DNA of 64,000 nucleotides from Streptomyces davaonensis JCM 4913 (GCF_000349325.1 NC_020504.1:4622053-4686052); one strand, 5' to 3'; shown: positions 17,342-26,125, counted from the first letter of the stretch. Numbers and translations are program-made. The notes: generated from the sequence alone by a model not told the origin.

Positions 17342-17809
17342 TCAGGCCCCGACCAGCTCCACCTGGACCTCGACCTCGACCGGGGCGTCCAGCGGGAGCA
17401 CCGCGACGCCCACCGCGCTCCGGGCGTGGACGCCCTTGTCGCCCAGGACCTCGCCGAGCAGTTCGCTCGCGCCGTTGATGACACCCGGCTGGCCGGTGAA
17501 GTCGGACGCGGAGGCCACGAAGCCGACGACCTTCACCACGCGCGCGATCCGGTCCAGGTCGCCCGCGACCGACTTGACCGCGGCGAGGGCGTTGAGGGCG
17601 CAGATACGGGCGAGGTCCTTGGCCTCCTCCGCCGTGACCTCGGCCCCGACCTTGCCGGTGACCGCGAGCTTGCCCTCCACCATGGGGAGCTGACCGGACG
17701 TGTACACGTACACGCCGGACTGCACGGCCGGCTGGTACGCGGCCAGCGGCGCCGCCACGGCGGGCAGCGTCAGCCCCAGTTCGGCCAGCTTCGCCTCGAC
17801 CGCGCTCAC
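17342..17809 (-). CDS. RidA-family (YjgF/YER057c) protein
   Basis: 155 residues from the GTG at 17809 (GGGAG upstream), overlapping the DUF4177 stop by 4 bp. The RidA fold is seen in VYTSGQLPMVEGKL, ALNALAAVKSVAGDLDRIARVVKV and the C-terminal ARSAVGVAVLPLDAPVEVEV. The arginine of the last segment matches the substrate-binding arginine of enamine/imine deaminases. RidA proteins remove reactive 2-aminoacrylate-type intermediates. The protein is about 25 residues longer than canonical RidA and belongs to the longer subgroup, for which deaminase activity is not always shown. The longer upstream open frame is an artefact. Confidence 0.9.
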   Translation of the reverse strand: MSAVEAKLAELGLTLPAVAAPLAAYQPAVQSGVYVYTSGQLPMVEGKLAVTGKVGAEVTAEEAKDLARICALNALAAVKSVAGDLDRIARVVKVVGFVASASDFTGQPGVINGASELLGEVLGDKGVHARSAVGVAVLPLDAPVEVEVQVELVGA

Positions 17810-17967
17810 GCCTGCTTCTCCCGCTTCAGGTAGGCCACCAGCTGCTCGGGGTTGTTCGGCCCGGGCACGACCTGGACGAGCTCCCAGCCGTCCTCGCCCC
17901 AGGTGTCCAGAATCTGCTTCGTGGCGTGGACGAGCAGCGGCACGGTTGCGTATTCCCACTTGGTCAT
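17806..17967 (-). CDS. Small DUF4177-type protein (53 residues)
   Basis: A 53-residue protein beginning MTKWEYATVPLL with the segment DTWGEDGWELVQVVPG, the DUF4177 signature. It is overlapped by RidA at GTGA (17806-17809), so it heads the operon. A gene of the same type sits at the same place before RidA in M. tuberculosis (Rv3678A, from memory), which supports its being real despite its size. The function is unknown. The start is ATG at 17967; the longer reading frame upstream is antisense to the ArsA genes and not credible. Confidence 0.85.
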   Translation of the reverse strand: MTKWEYATVPLLVHATKQILDTWGEDGWELVQVVPGPNNPEQLVAYLKREKQA

Positions 17968-18084
17968 GTGGCCGACTTTAGCCGCTGCCGTACGGGCTCT
18001 CGCGCACGGCCGTACCAGCGCTCGCGCGGACGTTGTCCACAGCCTCCGGCGTGATCCGGCGGCCGACTGGTTAGGCTCGAATAC

Positions 18085-19062
18085 GTGAGCAGGCTTCAGG
18101 TCGTCAGCGGCAAGGGCGGGACCGGAAAGACCACGGTCGCCGCCGCGCTCTCGCTCGCCCTCGCCACCGAGGGGAAGCGCACGCTTCTCGTCGAGGTGGA
18201 GGGCAGGCAGGGCATCGCACAGCTCTTCGAGGCGGAGGCGCTTCCCTACGAGGAGCGGAAGATCGCCGTCGCGCCCGGGGGCGGGGAGGTGTACGCGCTG
18301 GCCATCGACCCCGAACTGGCCCTGTTGGACTATCTCCAGATGTTCTACAAGATGGGCGGCGCGGGCCGGGCGCTGAAGAAGCTCGGCGCCATCGACTTCG
18401 CCACCACCGTCGCCCCGGGCCTCAGGGACGTCCTGCTGACCGGCAAGGCGTGCGAGGCCGTGCGCCGCAAGGACAAGAGCGGGCGGTTCGTGTACGACTA
18501 CGTCGTCATGGACGCCCCGCCCACCGGCCGCGTCACCCGCTTCCTGAACGTCAACGACGAGGTCGCCGGCCTCGCCAGGATCGGCCCGATACACAACCAG
18601 GCGCAGGCCGTGATGCGGGTCCTGAAGTCCCGCGAGACGGCCGTGCATCTGGTGACGCTGCTGGAGGAGATGCCGGTCCAGGAGACCGCGGACGGGATCG
18701 CCGAACTCCACGCGGCCCGCCTGCCGGTGGGCCGGGTCATCGTGAACATGGTGCGCCCCCAGGTGTTGGACGCGGCCGAGCTGGAACTCGTCAGGGCCAC
18801 CCCGCGTACGGCCCTCGCGCAGTCCCTGTCGGCGGCCGGACTCGGCGGCGCGCGGCGCGGCGGGCACGCGGAGCGGCTGGTGGACCCGCTGCTCCAGCAG
18901 GCGGAGGAATACGCCGAACGCTACGCGCTGGAGCACGAACAGCGGGTCGCCCTCACCGAGTTGGGCCTGCCACTGCACGAACTGCCGCTGCTCACCGAGG
19001 GAATGGACCTGGCAGGGCTGTACGAACTGGCCACCGAGCTGCGAGAGCAGGGGATGACATGA
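18085..19062 (+). CDS. ArsA/Get3-like ATPase, first subunit
   Basis: 325 residues from GTG at 18085. A deviant Walker A motif GKGGTGKTT (9-17) and the switch motif DAPPTGRVTRFL place it in the ArsA/Get3 branch of the SIMIBI P-loop ATPases. No arsenite cysteine motif is visible, so an arsenic pump role is unlikely. The ATGA overlap with a second ATPase at 19059-19062 suggests a heterodimer. The pair matches Rv3679-Rv3680 of M. tuberculosis in order and in linkage to whiB4 and ponA2. That pair (BagAB) has been linked to glycerol and membrane-protein functions. Confidence 0.92.
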   Translation: MSRLQVVSGKGGTGKTTVAAALSLALATEGKRTLLVEVEGRQGIAQLFEAEALPYEERKIAVAPGGGEVYALAIDPELALLDYLQMFYKMGGAGRALKKLGAIDFATTVAPGLRDVLLTGKACEAVRRKDKSGRFVYDYVVMDAPPTGRVTRFLNVNDEVAGLARIGPIHNQAQAVMRVLKSRETAVHLVTLLEEMPVQETADGIAELHAARLPVGRVIVNMVRPQVLDAAELELVRATPRTALAQSLSAAGLGGARRGGHAERLVDPLLQQAEEYAERYALEHEQRVALTELGLPLHELPLLTEGMDLAGLYELATELREQGMT

Positions 19063-20426
19063 GCCCGGACGCCAACCAACCCAAGGGCCAGGCCCAGGCC
19101 CATTCGCACCATCACCTCTCCCCCGCGCGGGGGCTGGACGTCGATCCGCTGCTGGACGATCCGCAGACCCGGATCATCGTGTGCTGCGGCTCCGGCGGCG
19201 TCGGCAAGACGACCACCGCGGCGGCGCTCGGGCTGCGCGCCGCCGAGCGCGGCCGGAAGGTCGTGGTGCTCACCATCGACCCCGCGCGCAGGCTCGCCCA
19301 GTCCATGGGCATCGACTCCCTGGACAACACCCCTCGCCGGGTGAAGGGCGTCGAGGGGGCCGGCGAACTGCACGCGATGATGCTCGACATGAAGCGCACC
19401 TTCGACGAGATCGTCGAAGCGCACGCGGACCCCGAGCGGGCGGCCGCGATCCTGGGCAACCCCTTCTACCAGTCACTCTCGGCGGGCTTCGCGGGCACGC
19501 AGGAGTACATGGCGATGGAGAAGCTGGGGCAGTTGCGGGCGAAGGACGAGTGGGACCTCATCGTCGTCGACACCCCGCCCTCCCGCTCCGCGCTGGACTT
19601 CCTCGACGCACCCAAGCGGCTCGGCTCCTTCCTCGACGGCAAGCTGATCCGGGTGCTGCTGGCCCCCGCGAAGGTGGGCGGCCGCGCGGGGATGAAGTTC
19701 CTGAACGTCGGCATGTCGATGATGACCGGCGCCCTCGGCAAGCTGCTGGGCGGTCAACTCCTCAAGGACGTCCAGACGTTCGTGGCCGCGATGGACTCGA
19801 TGTTCGGTGGCTTCCGTACGCGCGCGGACGCGACGTACAAGCTCCTTCAGGCGCCCGGGACGGCGTTCCTGGTGGTCGCGGCGCCGGAGCGGGACGCGCT
19901 GCGCGAGGCCGCGTACTTCGTGGAGCGGCTGGCCGCGGAGGACATGCCGCTCGCGGGTCTGGTCCTCAACCGGGTCCACGGCAGCGGCGCCGACCGGCTG
20001 TCGGCCGAGCGGGCGCTCGCCGCCGCGGAAAATCTTGAGGAGTCCCGCATTGTCGATCAGGAGGGCGGGAAAGCTGGACTTCGTAACTCTCCCGACACGT
20101 ACGGCAGTTCAGAATCTCCCGCATCCGAGCCCGCAGCCAAGCCCGAAGCCGAGGCCGCCGAGGAAGGCTCCCCCGCCACCATGGACCCGGCCCCGGCGAA
20201 CCCCACCGACCAGCTCACCGCCGGCCTGTTGAGGCTGCACGCGGATCGTATGCAGCTGCTCTCCCGCGAGCAGCGCACGCGTGATCGCTTCACCGCGCTC
20301 CACCCCGAGGTGGCGGTGGCCGAAGTGGCCGCGCTGCCCGGCGATGTCCATGACCTCGTGGGACTGCGGGACATCGGAAACCGCCTGGCGACCGGCCGCC
20401 CGGAGCTGCCCGCTCCCGGGGCATGA
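19059..20426 (+). CDS. ArsA/Get3-like ATPase, second subunit
   Basis: 455 residues. A His-rich N-terminus (AHSHHHL) precedes Walker A GSGGVGKTT (about 44-52) and the switch motif VVDTPPSRSALDFLDAPKRL. After the ATPase domain an acidic Pro/Ala/Glu-rich linker, roughly residues 340-395, leads to a helical C-terminal segment, an insertion relative to the first subunit. The start overlaps the stop of the first subunit by 4 bp, so a hetero-oligomeric complex is likely. As with its partner, a membrane-protein targeting or envelope role is inferred from family and synteny. It is followed by convergent wblA. Confidence 0.92.
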   Translation: MSPDANQPKGQAQAHSHHHLSPARGLDVDPLLDDPQTRIIVCCGSGGVGKTTTAAALGLRAAERGRKVVVLTIDPARRLAQSMGIDSLDNTPRRVKGVEGAGELHAMMLDMKRTFDEIVEAHADPERAAAILGNPFYQSLSAGFAGTQEYMAMEKLGQLRAKDEWDLIVVDTPPSRSALDFLDAPKRLGSFLDGKLIRVLLAPAKVGGRAGMKFLNVGMSMMTGALGKLLGGQLLKDVQTFVAAMDSMFGGFRTRADATYKLLQAPGTAFLVVAAPERDALREAAYFVERLAAEDMPLAGLVLNRVHGSGADRLSAERALAAAENLEESRIVDQEGGKAGLRNSPDTYGSSESPASEPAAKPEAEAAEEGSPATMDPAPANPTDQLTAGLLRLHADRMQLLSREQRTRDRFTALHPEVAVAEVAALPGDVHDLVGLRDIGNRLATGRPELPAPGA

Positions 20427-20477
20427 GACGTCCGCCCGGGGGCCGGGATGTCGAGGAAGACCCGCTGCGGGGAGCTG

Positions 20478-20816
20478 TCAGCTCACCGCCGCGTAGTTCT
20501 CGTACACCTGGTCATCGTCGAGGGGCACCAGGCCCGCCCCGCGCTCGTACTCCGTACGAGCCGTCTCCAGCAGCCGGCGCCATGAGGTGACGGTGGGCCG
20601 CCTGCGCAGCAGTGCGCGGCGCTCCCGCTCGGTCATTCCTCCCCATACGCCGAACTCGACGCGATTGTCGAGCGCATCGGCCAGACATTCCGTGCGTACC
20701 GGACATCCGGTGCACACCGCCTTGGCCCTGTTCTGCGCTGCTCCCTGAACGAACAGTTCATCCGGATCGGTAGTGCGGCAGGCCGCCTGCGCACTCCAGT
20801 CGGTTACCCAGCCCAT
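20478..20816 (-). CDS. wblA: WhiB-like iron-sulfur regulator WblA
   Basis: 112 residues from the ATG at 20816 (MGWVTDWSAQ), the length I recall for Streptomyces WblA. A 19-codon upstream extension to an ATG at 20873 is possible but has no better ribosome site. The four iron-sulfur cysteines are C13, C35, C38 and C44 (C-x21-C-x2-C-x5-C), followed by the WhiB turn GVWGGMTERERRAL and a basic segment LLRRRP. WblA is a pleiotropic regulator: loss blocks sporulation and usually raises antibiotic production. The position beside the ArsA pair and the PBP gene matches whiB4 in M. tuberculosis. Confidence 0.95.
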   Translation of the reverse strand: MGWVTDWSAQAACRTTDPDELFVQGAAQNRAKAVCTGCPVRTECLADALDNRVEFGVWGGMTERERRALLRRRPTVTSWRRLLETARTEYERGAGLVPLDDDQVYENYAAVS

Positions 20817-21030
20817 ACCGGCGCCGTCCTCTCCCGAATCGAGGCTCCCCCACGGCGGCAGCGGCATATTCACCGCCGCCAGTTGAGGACGTTACGGAAG
20901 GTGGGCACAGCGCAACACCCCCAGCGGGCCCAATCTTGAATGGTCCGAACGGACTATGCGTAAGCGGCAGATCACCCGGGGGAGTGAGCTGGCGACATGC
21001 GTGATCATCCCGGCAAAGCGGGACAGTTCA

Positions 21031-21043
21031 GTTGAGTCACAAC
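21031..21043. promoter_or_regulatory. Candidate operator GTTGNGNCNCAAC
   Basis: GTTGAGTCACAAC is a 13-bp near-perfect dyad (GTTG.G.C.CAAC) located 215 bp before the wblA start and 180 bp before the PBP start. A second palindrome, GTCCGAACGGAC, lies at 20943-20954. Either could bind a developmental regulator; none is identified. Confidence 0.35.
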
Positions 21044-21160
21044 GGGCGCCAGGTGACACACAAGGCGGATTCGGACACGCCCCCATCAAAAAGTTGATGG
21101 CCGACCGGAACGATTCGGGGTCGCCGGACGTATTGATACGTAGCCCTACTGCTGTGACAG

Positions 21161-21190
21161 TTGAGAGCAGCTTAGGCCAAGGCATATACG
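21161..21190 (+). promoter_or_regulatory. Putative sigma-A-type promoter of the PBP gene
   Basis: TTGAGA (21161-21166), an 18-bp spacer and TATACG (21185-21190) resemble -35 and -10 elements. The start codon at 21224 would give a leader of about 27 nt. This is assigned by eye only. Confidence 0.4.
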
Positions 21191-21223
21191 CGTGTCCGGC
21201 GAATGAGAACGTAGGCTGCCCTC

Positions 21224-23512
21224 ATGCCAAAGAAGCGCTCGGGCGGTGGTCTGTCGCCAACGCAGCAGGCCGCCAAGTTCCTCGGTGTCAGTGTGCTCGC
21301 CGGAGCAGTGCTGGCGGGAATCGCGCTGCCCGCGGTAGGCGCGCTGGGGCTGGCCGCCAAGGGATCGGTCGAGAGTTTCGACGAGCTCCCCGCCAACCTC
21401 AAGACGCCACCGCTGAGTCAGCGCACCACGATCCTCGACGCCGAGGGCGGCACGATCGCCACGGTCTACTCACGTGACCGCACCGTGGTCGACCTCAAGG
21501 ACATCTCGCCGTACATGCAGAAGGCGATCGTCGCGATCGAGGACTCCCGCTTCTACGAGCACGGCGCGGTGGACCTCAAGGGCGTCCTGCGCGCGCTGAA
21601 CAAGAACGCGCAGAGCGGCGGCGTCTCCGAGGGTGCCTCGACGCTCACCCAGCAGTACGTGAAGAACGTCTTCGTGGAGGAGGCCGGCGACGACCCGACG
21701 AAGGTCGCCCAGGCCACCCAGCAGACCCTCGGCCGCAAGATCCGCGAACTGAAGTACGCGATCCAGGTCGAGGAGGAGCTGGGCAAGAAGAAGATCCTCG
21801 AGAACTACCTGAACATCACGTTCTTCGGCCAGCAGGCGTACGGCGTCGAGGCCGCGGCCCAGCGCTACTTCTCCAAGTCCGCGAAGAACCTGAAGGTCCA
21901 GGAGGCCGCGCTCCTCGCTGGCATCGTCCAGTCGCCCTCGCGCTACGACCCCGTCAACGACGAGGCCGAGGCCACCAAGCGGCGCAACACCGTGCTCCAG
22001 CGCATGGCCGAGGTCGGTGACATCTCCCAGGCACAGGCCGCCGAGGCCAAGAAGAAGCCGCTGGGCCTGAAGGTCAGCAAGCCCAAGAACGGCTGCATCA
22101 CGGCCGTGAAGGGCTCGGGCTTCTTCTGCGACTACGTCCGCGCGGCGTTCCTGAGCGACCCGGTCTTCGGCAAGTCCAAGGAGAGCCGGGCCAAGATCTG
22201 GAACCAGGGCGGTCTGACCATCAAGACCACCCTCGACCCGCAGGCCCAGGAGTCGGTCCAGCAGTCGGTCAAGGACCACGTCAACAAGAGCGACGACGTG
22301 GCGACCGCCGCGACCGTCGTGGAGCCCGGCACCGGCAAGATCCTGGCCATGGGCCAGTCCCGCCCGTACGGCTTCGGCAAGAACGAGACCCAGATCAACC
22401 TCTCGGTCGACGCGGCGATGGGCGGCGGCGCGGGCTACCAGCCCGGTTCGACGTTCAAGCCGATCGTGGCGGCGGCGGCCCTGGAGGGCGGCATGCCGGC
22501 GAACAAGGTCTACGGCTCGCCGTACGAGATGGACTACCCGGCCCCGGTGGCACAGTGCGACGGCGGGTCGTGGAACGAGCAGGGCGTCCGGCTCACCAAC
22601 GAGAACGAGTCCGAGGTCGGCCCGTACGACATGAAGGAGGCGACCGCGAAGTCGGTCAACACCTACTTCGTCGAGATGATCAGCGACATCGGTATCTGCC
22701 CGGTGACGGACATGGCCAAGAAGATGGGCGTCGAGCGCGCGGACGGCGGCAAGATCGCCCAGGCCCCGTCCATCGCCCTCGGCACCCAGGAGATGTCCCC
22801 GCTGACCATGGCGAACGGCTACGCCACCTTCGCCTCGCGCGGGATGTACTGCACCCCGATCGCCATCGAGTCGATCAACCAGCGGGTCGGCGGCAAGTCC
22901 AAGTCGCTGGAGGTCCCGAAGTCGACCTGCTCGCGTGCGATGTCCGAGCAGACCGCCGACACCATCAACACCCTGCTGCGGGGCGTGGTCGAGGACGGTA
23001 CGGGTCAGCAGGCGGGCCTCGGCGCCGGCCGCCCCAGCGCGGGCAAGACCGGTACGACGGACGAGCGGTACGCCGCCTGGTTCGTGGGCTACACCCCGAA
23101 CATGGCCGGTGCCGTCTGGGTCGGTGACCCCGCGCACAAGCGGAAGATGCAGGACATCACCATCGGCGGCGTCTGGCACGAGAAGGTCTTCGGTGGTCAG
23201 GTGCCGGGCCCGATCTGGCGCGACATGATGTCCGGCGCGCTGGACGGCCGGGAGGCGCCCGAGTTCAACCTCGTCGACATCCCGCGCGGCGACACCGGCG
23301 ACCGGGACCGCGACGACGAGGACAACGGCAACGGCGATGGGAACGGCAACAACGGCAACAACAACGGCGGTCTGATCGGCGGCCTGGTGGACGGCGGCAC
23401 GACCACCGGCACCGATGGCGGCACGACCCAACCGTCGCCGACGTTCTCGATCCCCGAGGACTTCTTCCAGGGCCAGACGAACACCGGGAACGGCAACGGC
23501 GGACGGGGCTGA
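21224..23512 (+). CDS. Class A penicillin-binding protein (transglycosylase/transpeptidase)
   Basis: Polymerises and cross-links peptidoglycan at the outer membrane face. 762 residues: one membrane anchor at about 20-42, a glycosyltransferase-51 domain at about 65-240 with catalytic glutamate E106 in IEDSRFYEH, and a transpeptidase at about 330-680. The transpeptidase has S409-x-x-K412 (PGSTFKP), S477-V-N479 and K608-T-G-T-T. The C-terminal 85 residues are low-complexity, first Asp/Asn/Gly then Thr/Gly-rich, and probably pass through the wall. The gene lacks an upstream strong ribosome site, but the ATG fits. It corresponds by position to M. tuberculosis ponA2 next to whiB4. A terminator hairpin follows. 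Confidence 0.95.
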   Translation: MPKKRSGGGLSPTQQAAKFLGVSVLAGAVLAGIALPAVGALGLAAKGSVESFDELPANLKTPPLSQRTTILDAEGGTIATVYSRDRTVVDLKDISPYMQKAIVAIEDSRFYEHGAVDLKGVLRALNKNAQSGGVSEGASTLTQQYVKNVFVEEAGDDPTKVAQATQQTLGRKIRELKYAIQVEEELGKKKILENYLNITFFGQQAYGVEAAAQRYFSKSAKNLKVQEAALLAGIVQSPSRYDPVNDEAEATKRRNTVLQRMAEVGDISQAQAAEAKKKPLGLKVSKPKNGCITAVKGSGFFCDYVRAAFLSDPVFGKSKESRAKIWNQGGLTIKTTLDPQAQESVQQSVKDHVNKSDDVATAATVVEPGTGKILAMGQSRPYGFGKNETQINLSVDAAMGGGAGYQPGSTFKPIVAAAALEGGMPANKVYGSPYEMDYPAPVAQCDGGSWNEQGVRLTNENESEVGPYDMKEATAKSVNTYFVEMISDIGICPVTDMAKKMGVERADGGKIAQAPSIALGTQEMSPLTMANGYATFASRGMYCTPIAIESINQRVGGKSKSLEVPKSTCSRAMSEQTADTINTLLRGVVEDGTGQQAGLGAGRPSAGKTGTTDERYAAWFVGYTPNMAGAVWVGDPAHKRKMQDITIGGVWHEKVFGGQVPGPIWRDMMSGALDGREAPEFNLVDIPRGDTGDRDRDDEDNGNGDGNGNNGNNNGGLIGGLVDGGTTTGTDGGTTQPSPTFSIPEDFFQGQTNTGNGNGGRG

Positions 23513-23530
23513 GCCCGCGAGGACGGCAGC

Positions 23531-23562
23531 GGCCCCTTTCCCTCTACGGAGGGGAAGGGGCC
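23531..23562. terminator. Bidirectional terminator between PBP and YqeY genes
   Basis: A 14-bp stem: GGCCCCTTTCCCTC (23531-23544), loop TACG, GAGGGGAAGGGGCC (23549-23562), with one G-T wobble. It lies between convergent genes, 18 bp after the PBP stop. Confidence 0.85.
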
Positions 23563-23605
23563 GTACGTCTGCCTGCTTGTGTTCTCTGTCTCAGCCGGCT
23601 CTGTC

Positions 23606-24070
23606 TCAGCCCGCGAGGAGCTTCTTCACGACGGCGGCGACGCGGCCGCCCTCCGCCTGCCCCGCGACCTTCGGGTTCACGATCTTCATGACCGCACCCA
23701 TGGCCCGAGGACCCTCGGCGCCGGCCGCCTTGGCCTCATTGACGGCCTCGGTGACGATGCGCTCCAGCTCCTCGTCGCTGAGCTGCTGGGGCAGGTACGC
23801 GGCGAGCACCACACCCTCCGCCTTCTCCCGCTCGGCGGACTCGGGGCGACCGCCCTGCGCGAACGCCTCGGCGGCCTCGCGCCGCTTCTTCGCCTCGCGG
23901 GTGATCACCTTCTGCACCTCGTCATCGGAGAGCTCGCGCTTCTCCTTGCCCGCGACCTCCTCCTTGGTGATCGCGGCGAGCGTCAGCCGGAGCGTCGAGG
24001 AGCGCAGCTCGTCGCGCTCCTTGATCGCGGCGTTGAGGTCATCCTGAAGCTTCGACTTGAGCGTGGTCAT
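23606..24070 (-). CDS. GatB/YqeY-domain protein
   Basis: 154 residues from the ATG at 24070. It starts MTTLKSKLQDDLNAAIKERD and has the helical YqeY segments TLRLTLAAITKEEV and AAYLPQQLSDEELERIV, then GAVMKIVNPKVAGQAEGGRV. This fold is the tRNA-binding tail of GatB standing alone. A role with aminoacyl-tRNA or amidotransferase is inferred from family. Much longer open frames on this strand run through the metallophosphoesterase and tRNA region and are shadows. It is divergent from the phosphoesterase gene. Confidence 0.93.
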   Translation of the reverse strand: MTTLKSKLQDDLNAAIKERDELRSSTLRLTLAAITKEEVAGKEKRELSDDEVQKVITREAKKRREAAEAFAQGGRPESAEREKAEGVVLAAYLPQQLSDEELERIVTEAVNEAKAAGAEGPRAMGAVMKIVNPKVAGQAEGGRVAAVVKKLLAG

Positions 24071-24178
24071 GGGGCGATTGTCGCAGGTACGTGTGACCGG
24101 GCGCCGCTCGATTTCCCCGTGGGGCGCTTGAGGGGCGACCGGGCACGGGAGTTGGGGACGATCTGACACGATGGAGGT

Positions 24179-25105
24179 ATGCGTGCGCGATACGGAGTAC
24201 CTCTGGGGATCGCGGCGGCTGGTGCCGCCGGACTGCTCTACTCGGCGGGTTTCGAGGCCCGCTCCTTCCGCCTGCGCAGGGTGACGGTCCCCGTCCTCCC
24301 CCGCGGCATGCGTCCACTGCGCGTACTCCAGATCTCCGACATCCACATGGTGAGCGGACAGCGCAAGAAGCAGCGCTGGCTGCGCTCGCTGGCGGGCCTG
24401 CGCCCCGACTTCGTGATCAACACGGGCGACAACCTCTCGGACACCGAGGGCGTGCCGGAGGTACTGGACGCGCTGGGTCCGCTGATGGAGTTCCCGGGCG
24501 CGTACGTCTTCGGCTCGAACGACTACTACGGCCCGAAGCTGCGCAACCCCGCGCGCTATCTGCTGGAGAAGGCCCAGGGCCGGCACGGCCTGAACGGCAA
24601 CCCGCCGGCGGTCGGCGTCGTCCACAACCCGTGGGAGAACCTGCGGGACGGCTTCGACACGGCGGGCTGGCTGAACCTGACCAACACGCGGGGCACGCTG
24701 AAGGTCGACGGCGTGTCGGTGGAGCTGACGGGCCTGGACGACCCGCACATCAAGCGGGACCGGTACGCCGAGGTGGCGGGCGGCCCGTCCGGTACGGCGG
24801 ACTTCTCGATGGGCGTGGTGCACGCCCCGTATCTCCGCGTCCTGGACGACTTCGCGGCGGACGACTACCCCCTGATCCTGGCCGGCCACACCCACGGCGG
24901 CCAGCTCTGCATCCCCTTCTACGGCGCCCTGGTCACCAACTGCGACCTGGACACGGAGCGGGTGAAGGGACTCTCGACGCATACGGCGTCGGGGCGGACG
25001 GCGTACCTCCACGTCTCGGCGGGCTGCGGCACGAACCGCTACACGCCGGTGCGGTTCGCCTGCCCGCCGGAGGTGACGTTGCTGACGTTGGTGGAGCGGG
25101 CGTGA
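24179..25105 (+). CDS. Calcineurin-like metallophosphoesterase (YkuE type)
   Basis: 308 residues. An N-terminal hydrophobic segment (about 7-24) suggests membrane anchoring or export. The metal motifs are in order: QISDIHM (D-x-H), NTGDN (GD), FGSNDYYGP (GNHD variant with serine for the first residue after G) and LAGHTHGGQLCIP (GHTH). This is the binuclear phosphoesterase set of YkuE-like enzymes. The substrate is unknown; envelope phospholipids or nucleotides are possible. Its position after the PBP and YqeY genes is conserved in actinobacteria (Rv3683, from memory). Confidence 0.93.
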   Translation: MRARYGVPLGIAAAGAAGLLYSAGFEARSFRLRRVTVPVLPRGMRPLRVLQISDIHMVSGQRKKQRWLRSLAGLRPDFVINTGDNLSDTEGVPEVLDALGPLMEFPGAYVFGSNDYYGPKLRNPARYLLEKAQGRHGLNGNPPAVGVVHNPWENLRDGFDTAGWLNLTNTRGTLKVDGVSVELTGLDDPHIKRDRYAEVAGGPSGTADFSMGVVHAPYLRVLDDFAADDYPLILAGHTHGGQLCIPFYGALVTNCDLDTERVKGLSTHTASGRTAYLHVSAGCGTNRYTPVRFACPPEVTLLTLVERA

Positions 25106-25207
25106 GGATCCCCGGTATCCCCGGTACCCCTGACATCCCGCCCGAATAGCCCCTTGCGCAGCCCGCCCGAATAGCCCCTTTTGCCCACCCTGCTTAGCGT
25201 GAGGGGC

Positions 25208-26005
25208 ATGACCGCCCCCATACCCAGGGACATCCCGGACCTGCCCGCCGTGCCCGGCGTGCCCGGGCTGCTGCCCGCACCCGTTCCCGCCACAGCGGTG
25301 GTGGAGCCCGTACGCCGCCGTCTGGCCGCCGCGTTCCGCCTGCTGATCGCCCTGACGGCGGCCGGGGCGGTGACGATCGAACTGATCCTCAGCAGCCCCG
25401 CGCGGATACTCAGCTACTTCACGATCCAGAGCAACATCCTGCTGGCGCTGGTCATGCTGTTCGCGGCTCGCAGGGCGTGGTCCGCACGCAGGCCCCTGCC
25501 GTCGGCGCTGACGGGCGCGGCCCTGCTGTACGTGGCGATCACGGGCCTGGTCTACCACCTGCTGCTGGCGAACGCGGCGAGCCCGTTCTCGATGACGGGA
25601 GAGGCGGTACCGCCGACCGGCTGGCACGCGGTGGCGAATCACGTCCTGCACACGGTCACGCCGATCGCGGCGGCCCTGGACTGGCTCCTGCTGACGGCAC
25701 CGGCCGCCCTGCACCTGCGCCAGGCGGCGGCCTGGCTCCTCTACCCCCTGGCCTACCTGGCCTTCGCCCTGGCCCGAGCCGAACTCCTGACGCCCGGCAC
25801 CCAGGCCCGCTACCTCTACCCGTTCCTGGACGTGGAGGCGCACGGCTACAAGTCCGTCCTGGGCAACGCCCTCCTCCTCGGCCTCTCCATCTACGCCCTC
25901 GCCGTCCTCCTCGTGGCCCTGGACCACACCCGCCCCAACCCCATCCGCCACCGGGCCCACCACCGCGCCAAAACCGGATTTCGTCTCCAGCCACCGGTGG
26001 GCTAA
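25208..26005 (+). CDS. Pr6Pr family membrane protein
   Basis: 265 residues from the ATG at 25208 (GAGGGGC precedes it); an in-frame TTG at 25181 is less likely. A Pro/Val-rich N-terminus leads to about six membrane segments with FTIQSNILLALVML, LVYHLLLANAASPF and a conserved HVLHTVTPIAAALDWLL, characteristic of the Pr6Pr (FAR-17a/AIG1-like) family. YPFLDVEAHGYKSVLGNALLLG follows near the C-terminus. The family function is unknown, with hints of fatty-acid ester hydrolysis in relatives. It is followed closely by tRNA-Pro. Confidence 0.88.
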   Translation: MTAPIPRDIPDLPAVPGVPGLLPAPVPATAVVEPVRRRLAAAFRLLIALTAAGAVTIELILSSPARILSYFTIQSNILLALVMLFAARRAWSARRPLPSALTGAALLYVAITGLVYHLLLANAASPFSMTGEAVPPTGWHAVANHVLHTVTPIAAALDWLLLTAPAALHLRQAAAWLLYPLAYLAFALARAELLTPGTQARYLYPFLDVEAHGYKSVLGNALLLGLSIYALAVLLVALDHTRPNPIRHRAHHRAKTGFRLQPPVG

Positions 26006-26039
26006 AGTAAACGACGTCACCGCGACAAGCGGGGACGAT

Positions 26040-26113
26040 CGGGGTGTAGCGCAGCTTGGCAGCGCGCTTCGTTCGGGACGAAGAGGTCGTGGGTTCAAAT
26101 CCCGCCACCCCGA
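26040..26113 (+). tRNA. tRNA-Pro (anticodon CGG)
   Basis: A 74-nt cloverleaf. The acceptor arms CGGGGTG and CACCCCG are fully paired, the D-arm is GCGC..GCGC, the anticodon stem CTTCG/CGAAG holds loop TTCGGGA with anticodon CGG (reads CCG), and the T-arm is GTGGG-TTCAAAT-CCCGC. The discriminator base is A, and CCA is not encoded. It marks the change from conserved to accessory gene content, a common situation at integration sites, but no integrase or duplicated 3' end is seen here. Confidence 0.97.
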
Positions 26114-26125
26114 CAGCCGTAATAG

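Larger units (their letters stand above)
20817..21223. other. Regulatory region between divergent wblA and PBP genes
   Basis: A 407-bp space without a credible gene. It holds promoters for both genes and several dyads: GTCCG-AA-CGGAC at 20943-20954, GTTGAGTCACAAC at 21031-21043, and a sigma-A-like promoter for the PBP gene at 21161-21190. Its length and number of dyads fit the tight developmental control expected of wblA. Confidence 0.6.
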
